A program made the translations under genes and the position numbers. Shown piece after piece: positions 53,339 through 60,899 of a stretch of 64,000 nucleotides of DNA. Position 1 is the first letter of the stretch, and the number at the start of each line of letters is the position of its first letter. A model generated the notes under the pieces. It worked only from the letters and a program-made list of their open reading frames with translations, ran no database searches and was not told where the DNA came from. Source of the DNA: Lachnospiraceae bacterium (GTDB taxonomy: Bacteria; Bacillota; Clostridia; Lachnospirales; Lachnospiraceae); NCBI GenBank assembly GCA_902363675.1, contig CABJAV010000002.1, forward strand, positions 249,583 to 313,582. Reading direction: 5' to 3'.

Positions 53339-54605
53339 AATATATGATTTAATTTTTGCTTTATGTAATATAGTCAATACATATGTGATTTACAATCTTA
53401 TGAGGATTTTTTTTCTTGTTAAAGAAAATGTGCCCCAAAAAAGAGAAATATTATTTTATATTGGTTACTATGCTATCATGATGTTTTTTTATTTTTGGGT
53501 TTCTGTTCCAATTATTATGCTTTTGTATAGCATGATATCTTTTGGGGCACTGTCTATGAATTATCAATGTAAATTAAGAAGGCGTATATTTATATGTGTG
53601 TTGATATATTGCATTCTTTTTTTAGCAGAACTGTTAAGTGCCGCTATTACTGGGTATATTCATTTCCCGTTAAATGAAACGATTAAATATTCTTCAGTTG
53701 CGGGGATTATAATAAACCAAATTATTTGCTTGACTTTTGTAAATTTATTACGTTCTTATAAATCTAAAAGTCAAATCGACATACCAATGGCATATTGGAT
53801 AAGTATTATTTTGACACCAATAGTTTCTATTTATTTTCTTGTTGTTATAATGGATGCCGGTGTTATAAACAGAATAGAGATACTGTTTATGATAGTTATT
53901 TTATTAGCGGTTAATTTCGCGAATGTGTATATCTATAATTTTATTGTAGAATCAATGGTGGAAAGAACAAATCAGCTATTGTTGGAGCAACAAAATAAGT
54001 ATATTCAAAATCATCTTGATATGATGGAGAACATGATAAAAATTGATCGGTCATTTAAACATGATTAAAAAAATCACTTATTGTCATTAGAGTTATATTT
54101 GCGACATGGGAATATTGATGAAGCATTACAATATGTTGCTAAGATGCAAGACTATGAAAAAAATGAGAATAAAAGTTGTTTAGTTTCAAACAATTCAATT
54201 ATAGATAGTGTTTTAAATTTGAAGATGAAAGAGGCTGAAAAAAAGGGAATTCAAATAGTATCAGAAATATGCGTTCCGTCAAATCTTACATGGAATGATT
54301 TTGATGCTACGGTTTTACTGTGTAATATATTAGATAACGCTATGGAGGCAACGCAGAAAGTGTTTAGCAAATGCATAAGGGTTCAAATAAAATATAATCG
54401 AAAACGGTTGATGGTAAAGTCTAGAAATACATATGATGGGAAAATATATACGAGAGGGGGAATGCTAATTACTAATAAACATGATAAACATTCACATGGC
54501 ATTGGTATGCAAAATATCAAAAATGTTGTTGAAAAGTATAATGGAATTATGAAAATAAATTATGACGATAGCTGGTTTGAAATAATAGTTGTGTTATATG
54601 TCTGA
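53325..54605 (+). pseudogene. AgrC/ComD-like histidine kinase interrupted by an in-frame stop
   Basis: Residues 1-~205 hold about six membrane helices; the linker is a coiled coil; the H-box reads S-F-K-H246-D247-stop-K-N-H-L, where TAA at 54066-54068 is codon 248. Both sides are in the same frame, so this is a nonsense change, not a frameshift; family members have a hydrophobic residue here and TTA to TAA needs one base. The rest is intact: N-box L-C-N-I-L-D-N-A-M-E-A and G-box H-G-I-G-M-Q-N. A TTG at 54081 could restart translation but no ribosome binding site is seen. Function is probably lost in this strain. Confidence 0.85.
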
Positions 54606-54609
54606 TAGT

Positions 54610-54642
54610 TATTTGACTGCAAAAAAAATATATTTGACTGCA
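54610..54642. promoter_or_regulatory. Direct repeat, probable LytTR operator
   Basis: TATTTGACTGCA occurs twice, at 54610-54621 and 54631-54642, exactly 21 bases apart (two helical turns), the spacing used by AgrA-type regulators. On the minus strand the core reads GCAGTCAAA, close to ACAGTTAAG. A TATTAT at 54671-54676 could be the -10 box of the activated promoter; no -35 box is seen, as usual for activated promoters. Confidence 0.65.
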
Positions 54643-54709
54643 TTTAAAGAAAATTATTTTATAAATAGCTTATTATACAAGAAAAAATATATTTGTAAGG
54701 AGAATTGGT

Positions 54710-54792
54710 ATGGGGGCAAAGTAAGAAAATTGTATTCAAGAAGTACAAGTTGGTTAAGTGGATACTCATTAAGAAGATTTAGAGGATGGTAA
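54710..54792 (+). pseudogene. Possible small peptide (pheromone?) gene with a broken frame
   Basis: AAGGAG at 54697-54702 is 7 bases from ATG 54710, an ideal start, yet the frame gives only M-G-A-K-stop. The start is followed by five G. One more G would open 27 codons (M-G-G-K-V-R-K-L-Y-S ... S-L-R-R-F-R-G-W) using codons typical of this genome; one fewer would give a 23-residue Lys-rich peptide with atypical codons. The gene lies behind the LytTR-type repeats and a two-component pair, as peptide pheromones do. Unrecognised family; speculative. Confidence 0.4.
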
Positions 54793-54819
54793 ATAGTGTT
54801 TATGAGAGAAGGTGGATGA

Positions 54820-55362
54820 ATGTTGAATAAAAAAATATCTGTAATTTGGTTGTTCGTTTCTGCAATTTTGTTATTAGCTTTACTTTACTGCCTTTTTAAT
54901 AGCAAACGGGAAGAACCTGCAACGAAGGAAAAGACTTCTTGTCAGCGCATACGAGATTATACGGAGAATTATTTTCGCTTTTTAGAAACTGCAAATGTAT
55001 CTGAAAAGATGGGGGAAATTAAGATTGAGGTGTCGTATATTCCCGAGGTTGGGTCTGTACCAATTAAGCAGGAAATTTACCAGAATGCAGCATATTACGC
55101 TTTACAAGTTGTGGATTTTTTCCCAGAAGTGAGTTACATAGAGTATAAAGTACTATGGGACGACAAAACAAAAGATGAGGCAATGACACTTAAATTAGAT
55201 GAGAATGCACTTTCAAATTTAAAAAATCAATATTATAATCAAATTATTGCGCAAAACGATGATGAAGAGATTTCTTTTCAAACTCTATTTACTTCTGTTA
55301 AACAGACGGATATATCAAATGAGTGGAGGGAAGATGCAGATAAGAATTCAAATCTACCCTAA
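54820..55362 (+). CDS. Membrane-anchored protein of unknown function
   Basis: 180 residues: one N-terminal membrane helix (about 7-25), then an extracellular hydrophilic domain with mixed strands and helices (I-K-I-E-V-S-Y-I-P-E-V and Y-A-L-Q-V-V-D-F-F-P-E-V). No family is recognised. GAAGGTGG precedes the ATG. It is the last gene between tRNA copies 2 and 3 and may be the target gene of the two-component system, since it lies downstream of the LytTR-type repeats. Confidence 0.6.
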   Translation: MLNKKISVIWLFVSAILLLALLYCLFNSKREEPATKEKTSCQRIRDYTENYFRFLETANVSEKMGEIKIEVSYIPEVGSVPIKQEIYQNAAYYALQVVDFFPEVSYIEYKVLWDDKTKDEAMTLKLDENALSNLKNQYYNQIIAQNDDEEISFQTLFTSVKQTDISNEWREDADKNSNLP

Positions 55363-55398
55363 GGATGGTTTGAATTGAACGGAAAAATAAAAAAGTGC

Positions 55399-55427
55399 TT
55401 GACGAATGGACTTGCTCATGATAGTAT
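55399..55427 (+). promoter_or_regulatory. Promoter of tRNA-Glu copy 3
   Basis: TTGACG 55399-55404, 17-base spacer, TAGTAT 55422-55427. Confidence 0.85.
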
Positions 55428-55434
55428 AATAAAC

Positions 55435-55506
55435 GGTTCGTTGGTCAAGCGGTTAAGACGCCGCCCTCTCACGGCGGAAACACGGGTTCGATTCCCGTAC
55501 GGACTG
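55435..55506 (+). tRNA. tRNA-Glu (anticodon CTC), copy 3
   Basis: Identical to copies 1 and 2 over 72 bases. The block from the -10 box to the tRNA end is also shared. Confidence 0.95.
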
Positions 55507-55508
55507 CT

Positions 55509-55541
55509 AAGACAGATGTGAAATTCACATCTGTCTTTTTT
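55509..55541 (+). terminator. Terminator of tRNA-Glu copy 3
   Basis: AAGACAGATGTG 55509-55520 with CACATCTGTCTT 55526-55537, then T-run. Confidence 0.92.
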
Positions 55542-56007
55542 GTGTTTGCAGAGAAAATGGTAACTTGAAAAAGAAAATTCCGGTGCAGTGGAAGGTAAAA
55601 TTAAACTTTGCAACTTTTGTTGAAAAGTTTAGAATTCTATATTGATTTCAAAAATGAAAAGAGTTAAAATGTAAGTAAGAAGATGATCGGATAGAAAATG
55701 CATAAAAGATATTGGATTTATTGATAATCTTGCGGAATAAGGGGTCGATATGGGAAAATGTGAAATGGTGTGAAGCTGGAGTGATCTGCCTGTTCTTGAT
55801 TCTTCTACTATTTCTTTGATTTAGTAGTAGAGATATCTTTATTCAATATTAATATACAGGGTCAAAGACGACTACAGAGTATTTGAAATAGCTACTTGTC
55901 ATTATTTTGCTGTTGGAGACCTTGATATATAGTAACCCATTAACCATGCAGATAAAAGTGCTTTGTTAATATCTGTATTTATATTAAAAATGATAAGGAG
56001 AAAAGGT
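55542..56007. other. Gene-free AT-rich stretch ahead of the C39-like peptidase gene
   Basis: No coding frame I can support. A loose inverted repeat (CTACTA/TAGTAG, about 55806-55827) and a possible but poor promoter (TTGTTA near 55964) are all that is visible; the region may be an island boundary. Confidence 0.45.
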
Positions 56008-57048
56008 ATGAAAAAACAAAAAGTTTCAATTGCAATCACCATTTTAATTTGTCTGCTTGTATTTAATTCAACTAATGTTAATGCCCAAATAGGTGATAAT
56101 CCTATGCTGGCAGTTCAACAATTTGTGTTGGAGATACCCAAAGACTTTCCAACGACATCATCTTGGACTCACAATTCAATAACTAGTATAACTTCACTAT
56201 ATGATTTTAATGATACTATAAGTGCTTATTGTGTAGATTTCTTTAATGAAGATACAAAACAAGAAGCATACATGATTGTAAATATCACATCTGGTAAACC
56301 ACAGATTCTTGAATTCCATCCAAATGAAAAATCGCCATATTCAGATCGTGAGCGGAAAGCATATTACTATGGTGGTTTTGAAAAGTATTATGTTAAGGAA
56401 AATAACGATCAACTGCGAAATTTGTTGACAAATACCATGGCTTCCAGAGATGCGGCTTTAAGGGATGATTCAACTGGTACATCCCGTGCATATCGTAGCG
56501 TTGCCAGTGGATATAAGAATATATCAGGTGTATCTGACTATCAATGGAGAAAAGGCTGTACCCCTACAAGTCTGGCCATGTCCATAAAATATCGGTTTGG
56601 CAGTTCTGTTGATAGCCAAAAAACTTTGATTGATCGTTTAGCAACTGCATGCAAAACTGACAAAAATGGATATACTCAATCGAGTGATGTGACACCAGGC
56701 GTTTTGAGTTATTTGTCATCCAAGAATATTACACCAAGTTTTTGTCGAGCATATTCAGCATTGGCTGTATCTGATATACCTATTTTTGGGGCAGCGAGCA
56801 ATCCATTGTCAGCATATCAAAGTTATATCAACTCCGATATACCAGTAACAATTCTTATGGAAGGCGCAAAAGGAACATCTACAGCATATCCTAATGGGTT
56901 TGGAGAACACACAGTATGCGGCACGGGATATTATGTAGGATCATCAGGTCAATTTGTTATTGTTCATACTACCCAATGTGAAGGGGATGTATATGTTGCT
57001 TACTCAGAGAAAGCATTAGGAAACTTTGCGTGGTTTATTGTTTATTAG
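56008..57048 (+). CDS. Secreted C39-like cysteine peptidase
   Basis: 346 residues with a Sec signal peptide (cut likely after N-V-N-A, residue 27), a propeptide-like region (about 30-160) and a C-terminal papain-fold domain of the C39-like type. Catalytic Cys184 lies in K-G-C-T-P-T-S-L-A-M-S (usual form C-G-P-T-S-L-A-M), His301 in G-E-H-T-V-C-G. Substrate unknown. AAGGAGAAAAGGT precedes the ATG at 56008. A serpin gene follows after 51 bases, suggesting a shared role in extracellular protein cleavage. Confidence 0.82.
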   Translation: MKKQKVSIAITILICLLVFNSTNVNAQIGDNPMLAVQQFVLEIPKDFPTTSSWTHNSITSITSLYDFNDTISAYCVDFFNEDTKQEAYMIVNITSGKPQILEFHPNEKSPYSDRERKAYYYGGFEKYYVKENNDQLRNLLTNTMASRDAALRDDSTGTSRAYRSVASGYKNISGVSDYQWRKGCTPTSLAMSIKYRFGSSVDSQKTLIDRLATACKTDKNGYTQSSDVTPGVLSYLSSKNITPSFCRAYSALAVSDIPIFGAASNPLSAYQSYINSDIPVTILMEGAKGTSTAYPNGFGEHTVCGTGYYVGSSGQFVIVHTTQCEGDVYVAYSEKALGNFAWFIVY

Positions 57049-57099
57049 AAGCTGGTAATGTTGGAGCTGCCAGTGTTCTGCGGTTAAGGAGGTGCCCGG

Positions 57100-58434
57100 A
57101 TGAAAAAAAACATAAAAAATCTTTGTATCCTTTTATGTATGGTGCTGGTGTTTACAGGTGTTACAGCCTGCGCCAGACAGCAGGAGGAGGGAAATACAAT
57201 GGCCGATGTGCCGGCTTCCAAAACGGAGAACTCAGAGAAGACAGAGGCAGACAATACTGAGGAGGTCTATCAGGAACTGACAATAGACCAACAGCAATTG
57301 CCGGAATATTATGATTTTGTTTCAAAAACATATAACGATATTCTGTCCGAAAAAGAGAACGAAAATATTGTTTATGCACCAATGAATTTTTATTTGTCAT
57401 TGTCTATGCTAAGTGAAATGACAGAAAATGAAGCCCGAAAAGAGCTGCAGAATGCACTTGGATATCAGGATCTGGATAAGCATACAATAGAGGTGCAGAA
57501 TTTTGTGAATTTCCTCAAGCAACGTCAGCAAAACGATCCGGACGGTGTTTTGGGCAGACTGAATCTGGATAATTCCTTCTGGCTTCAGGATACACTGGAT
57601 TATCGGGAAGCAGTCATGAATAAACTGCAGATGGGATATGGTCTGGAGGTGTTCAAGGGAGACTTCACAAATTCAGAGTTCCAGAAGAAAATGACAGATT
57701 GGGTGTATGAAAAGACCAATCATGCTTTACAGCCACAGTTTAGTGATCTGATAAATTCACCGGAGGATAATGCTTTTAGTATCATAAGCACACTGGACTA
57801 TATTGGACAGTGGACCGATACATTTGATACAGACGATACCCAAAAAGGAATTTTTTATTGTGGTGATGGCACGCAGACCGAGTGTGAGTTTATGAATTCT
57901 GAGGATGAAGGATACAAATTTCACGACTACCTGAAAGGGGAAGATTATATCTCCACAGCGCTGCGCACGAACACAAGAGAAAAAATGATTTTTATTCTTC
58001 CGGATGAGAAACAGGACATTTACGATTTCTGGAATGGAGATCGTTTGACGGAGATTCTTTCAGCCTGGGAGAACGACGAGTGTAGTAAAGCAAAACTGAA
58101 ATTCAGTGTTCCGAAGTTCAACTGCTCCAGCAAAACTGACCTGAAGACAATTGCGGAAAAAATGAAAGTAAATCAGGTGTTTGATCCGTCTTCTGGGGCA
58201 TTTGCGCCATTATCGGATGATCCACTGTATCTGACAGATATAAAGCAAGAGGCAAGTATCTCAATTGATGAAACGGGGTGCAGCGTGGCATCTTATATTC
58301 ATGTGAGCGCAGCTGGGGCAGAACCAAAGGAATATGATGAGGTGGAGATCTGTCTGGATCGACCATTTTATTACATCATATGTAAAGAAGGAGTTCCATT
58401 TTTGATTGGCTTCGTTCATAATCCTGTAGAATAA
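57100..58434 (+). CDS. Lipoprotein serpin (serine/cysteine protease inhibitor)
   Basis: 444 residues: lipoprotein signal with V-T-A-C24, short Glu/Thr-rich spacer, then a full serpin domain with I-V-Y-A-P-M-N-F-Y-L-S near the start and F-L-I-G-F-V-H-N-P at the end. The hinge of the reactive loop (about 383-410) reads D-E-T-G-C-S-V-A-S-Y; small residues partly match inhibitory serpins, so trapping activity is likely but the target cannot be read. AAGGAGGT precedes the ATG. Gut bacterial serpins are known to block host proteases; an endogenous target, the peptidase upstream, is also possible. Confidence 0.9.
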   Translation: MKKNIKNLCILLCMVLVFTGVTACARQQEEGNTMADVPASKTENSEKTEADNTEEVYQELTIDQQQLPEYYDFVSKTYNDILSEKENENIVYAPMNFYLSLSMLSEMTENEARKELQNALGYQDLDKHTIEVQNFVNFLKQRQQNDPDGVLGRLNLDNSFWLQDTLDYREAVMNKLQMGYGLEVFKGDFTNSEFQKKMTDWVYEKTNHALQPQFSDLINSPEDNAFSIISTLDYIGQWTDTFDTDDTQKGIFYCGDGTQTECEFMNSEDEGYKFHDYLKGEDYISTALRTNTREKMIFILPDEKQDIYDFWNGDRLTEILSAWENDECSKAKLKFSVPKFNCSSKTDLKTIAEKMKVNQVFDPSSGAFAPLSDDPLYLTDIKQEASISIDETGCSVASYIHVSAAGAEPKEYDEVEICLDRPFYYIICKEGVPFLIGFVHNPVE

Positions 58435-58500
58435 GTGTGTCTGAATGGATGGAAGAGAACAGATATTGCAAAGAAAATGCGAGAAATTACGCTTTTTCCC

Positions 58501-58529
58501 TTGAAATAAGAAGAAAAGAGTGTTATGAT
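58501..58529 (+). promoter_or_regulatory. Predicted sigma-A promoter of the rimP-nusA-infB unit
   Basis: TTGAAA 58501-58506, 17-base spacer, TATGAT 58524-58529. Confidence 0.7.
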
Positions 58530-58555
58530 GCATTTTAGTAACATAGTCAACTAGG

Positions 58556-58587
58556 TTGAGAGAGGGCATTCGTCCTCTCTCAATTTT
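58556..58587 (+). other. Hairpin in the rimP leader
   Basis: TTGAGAGAGG 58556-58565 and CCTCTCTCAA 58574-58583 form a 10-bp stem with an 8-base loop followed by TTTTATG. It lies in the 5' leader about 20 bases from the predicted start of transcription, so it may act as an attenuator of the nusA operon. Confidence 0.6.
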
Positions 58588-58627
58588 ATGTTAAATTATT
58601 TATGGATGAAAGAAAAGAGGTGGTAAG

Positions 58628-59095
58628 ATGTCTAAGGCAAGCATTTATGAAACAAAGACGGAGAATTTGATTCTACCTATTTTAGAGAGAATGAATTTTG
58701 AACTTGTAGATGTAGAGTATGTAAAAGAAGGAAGTAACTGGTATCTTCGTGCCTACATTGACAAGGAGGGCGGAATTACAATCAATGATTGTGAAGCTGT
58801 TGCAAGAGAAATGAATGAACTGTTAGACGCAGAAGATTTTATTCCGGATTCTTATACGTTTGAAGTGAGCTCTCCAGGACTTGGAAGACCTCTGAAAAAA
58901 GAAAAAGACTTTGTCCGTAATATGGGAAAAGAAATAGAAATTCGCACGTATCGCGCGATTGACCGATGCAAAGAGTTTTACGGAACTCTTACATCCTACG
59001 ATGCAGATTCTGTGACAATTACAGATGAGGAAGGAAAAACAATTACATTTTTGCGTTCCGATATTGCACTGATACGTCAGGCGGTTATATTTTAA
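58628..59095 (+). CDS. rimP: Ribosome maturation factor RimP
   Basis: 155 residues, N-domain with V-D-V-E-Y-V-K-E-G and W-Y-L-R-A-Y-I-D-K-E-G-G-I-T-I, C-terminal SH3-like domain. Needed for 30S subunit maturation. AGAGGTGG precedes the ATG. First gene of the conserved nusA-infB operon. Confidence 0.96.
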   Translation: MSKASIYETKTENLILPILERMNFELVDVEYVKEGSNWYLRAYIDKEGGITINDCEAVAREMNELLDAEDFIPDSYTFEVSSPGLGRPLKKEKDFVRNMGKEIEIRTYRAIDRCKEFYGTLTSYDADSVTITDEEGKTITFLRSDIALIRQAVIF

Positions 59096-59140
59096 ATCTA
59101 TTTTAGCGTAAGATAACACAACAAATAGGAGGAAAGAATC

Positions 59141-60310
59141 ATGAATAATGAGTTATTAGAAGCGTTAAATATACTAGAACAGGAGAAAAACATCAGCAAA
59201 GAGACTTTGCTTGAGGCAATCGAAAATTCTTTACTTACTGCCTGCAAGAACCATTTTGGAAAAGCAGAGAATGTAAAAGTTGTCATTGATCCGGATACTT
59301 GTGAATATCATTGTTTTCAGGAAAAAACAGTTGTTGAAAATGTAGAAGATCCAATCGAGCAGATTTCTCTTCCAAATGCACAGATGATTAACCGCAAGTA
59401 TGAGCTTGGCGATGTTGTTCAGGTTGAAGTGAAATCGAAAGAGTTCGGCCGTATCGCCACACAGAATGCAAAGAACGTGATTTTGCAGAAAATTCGCGAA
59501 GAAGAACGCAAAGTTATTTACGATGAGTACAATAGCAAAGAAAAAGAGGTTGTTACCGGTGTTGTACAGCGTTATATAGGAAAGAATGTCAGCATTAATT
59601 TAGGAAAGGCAGATGCGCTTCTTACAGAAAGTGAGCAGATCAAAGGAGAGGTATTCAATCCGACGGATCGTGTAAAAGTATATATCCTCGAGGTAAAAGC
59701 TACTTCAAAGGGACCAAAGATTCTTGTTTCAAGAACTCATCCAGAACTGGTAAAGAGATTGTTTGAATCAGAAGTTGCGGAAGTACGTGAGGGTATTGTT
59801 GAAATTAAGGCAATTTCCCGTGAGGCAGGAAGCCGTACAAAGATCGCAGTATGGTCTAATGATCCGGATGTTGATCCGGTAGGCGCATGTGTCGGTATGA
59901 ACGGAGCGCGTGTCAATGCCATTGTAAATGAGTTACGCGGTGAGAAGATAGATATTATTACTTGGGATGAAAATCCTGCAATTTTAATTCAAAATGCATT
60001 AAGCCCTGCAAAAGTTATTTCCGTTATTGCAGATGCAGATGAAAAATCTGCAAAAGTTGTTGTTCCGGATTACCAGTTATCCCTTGCAATTGGTAAGGAA
60101 GGACAGAATGCAAGACTGGCAGCAAGACTGACAGGATTTAAAATCGATATTAAGAGTGAGACACAGGCGAGAGAGTCCGGAGACTTTATTGATTACGAAA
60201 ATGATTATGAGGATGATGAAGAATATTATGATGACTATGAGTCTAATGAGACAGCATCCGCAGAATCAGAGCCTGAATACACTGAAAATGCGACAGATGC
60301 AGAGGAATAA
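59141..60310 (+). CDS. nusA: Transcription termination/antitermination protein NusA
   Basis: 389 residues: N-terminal RNA polymerase-binding domain, S1 domain (about 135-200), two KH domains ([14 protein letters not shown] and [12 protein letters not shown]), and a very acidic Asp/Glu/Tyr tail of about 45 residues. AGGAGGAAAG precedes the ATG. Confidence 0.97.
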   Translation: MNNELLEALNILEQEKNISKETLLEAIENSLLTACKNHFGKAENVKVVIDPDTCEYHCFQEKTVVENVEDPIEQISLPNAQMINRKYELGDVVQVEVKSKEFGRIATQNAKNVILQKIREEERKVIYDEYNSKEKEVVTGVVQRYIGKNVSINLGKADALLTESEQIKGEVFNPTDRVKVYILEVKATSKGPKILVSRTHPELVKRLFESEVAEVREGIVEIKAISREAGSRTKIAVWSNDPDVDPVGACVGMNGARVNAIVNELRGEKIDIITWDENPAILIQNALSPAKVISVIADADEKSAKVVVPDYQLSLAIGKEGQNARLAARLTGFKIDIKSETQARESGDFIDYENDYEDDEEYYDDYESNETASAESEPEYTENATDAEE

Positions 60311-60312
60311 TT

Positions 60313-60582
60313 ATGGCAAATAAAAAAATTCCATTGCGACAGTGCGTTGGCTGTGGCGAGATGAAAGCGAAAAAGGAACTCATTCGTGTGATTAAAAATG
60401 ATGAGGGCGTTTTCCTGGATGCCAGTGGACGCAAAAACGGAAGAGGCGCATATATTTGTGCTGATACAGACTGCTTGGAAAAAGCAAGAAAATCCAAGGG
60501 ACTTGAGAGATCCTTGAAAGTTGCAATTCCGGATGAAGTGTATGAGAACCTGGAAAAGGAGATGAGTATACTTGCAGAATGA
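60313..60582 (+). CDS. rnpM: RNase P modulator RnpM (YlxR)
   Basis: 89 residues of the YlxR/DUF448 family (R-Q-C-V-G-C-G-E-M-K, and G-R-G-A-Y-I-C). YlxR has been shown in Bacillus to bind RNase P RNA and modulate it. Conserved place between nusA and ylxQ. Confidence 0.94.
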   Translation: MANKKIPLRQCVGCGEMKAKKELIRVIKNDEGVFLDASGRKNGRGAYICADTDCLEKARKSKGLERSLKVAIPDEVYENLEKEMSILAE

Positions 60583-60883
60583 TAAAGTATTATCCATGTT
60601 AGGGATTGCAGCAAAATCGGGAAATGTAGTTAGTGGTGAATTTTCCACAGAAAAAGCAGTGAAAACAGGCCATGCTTATTTGGTAATTGTTTCAGAAGAA
60701 GCATCTGATAATACCAGAAAAAGTTTTATGAATATGACAGAGTTTTATGACGTGCCGTGTTATTGTTATGGAAGCAAGGAAGCGTTGGGAAGATGTATCG
60801 GAAAGGAATTCCGTGCATCACTTGCAGTGACAGATGAGAATCTTGCGCGGGCTGTGGAAAATAAATTGAAAAAAACTGAATAA
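60572..60883 (+). CDS. ylxQ: L7Ae-type RNA-binding protein YlxQ
   Basis: 103 residues with TTG start, overlapping rnpM by 11 bases; AAAGGAGA lies ahead. L7Ae/L30e fold with [13 protein letters not shown]. Kink-turn RNA binding is known for the family; the cellular job is unclear. Confidence 0.92.
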   Translation: MQNDKVLSMLGIAAKSGNVVSGEFSTEKAVKTGHAYLVIVSEEASDNTRKSFMNMTEFYDVPCYCYGSKEALGRCIGKEFRASLAVTDENLARAVENKLKKTE

Positions 60884-60899
60884 TGGAGGTAGTTCATTT

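Noticed and set aside
53325..54605. Kinase broken by a frameshift
   Set aside because: Both parts are in the same frame (53325 and 54081 are a multiple of three apart); a single TAA separates them, so it is a nonsense codon.
54598..54792. A 64-codon gene starting at the end of the kinase
   Set aside because: Its start overlaps the kinase, has no ribosome binding site, and the LytTR-type repeats lie inside it; only its last third could be part of a real peptide.
50861..55506. tRNA genes as attachment sites of an integrated element
   Set aside because: No integrase or other mobile gene lies nearby and whole tRNA genes with promoters are repeated, which points to duplication rather than integration.
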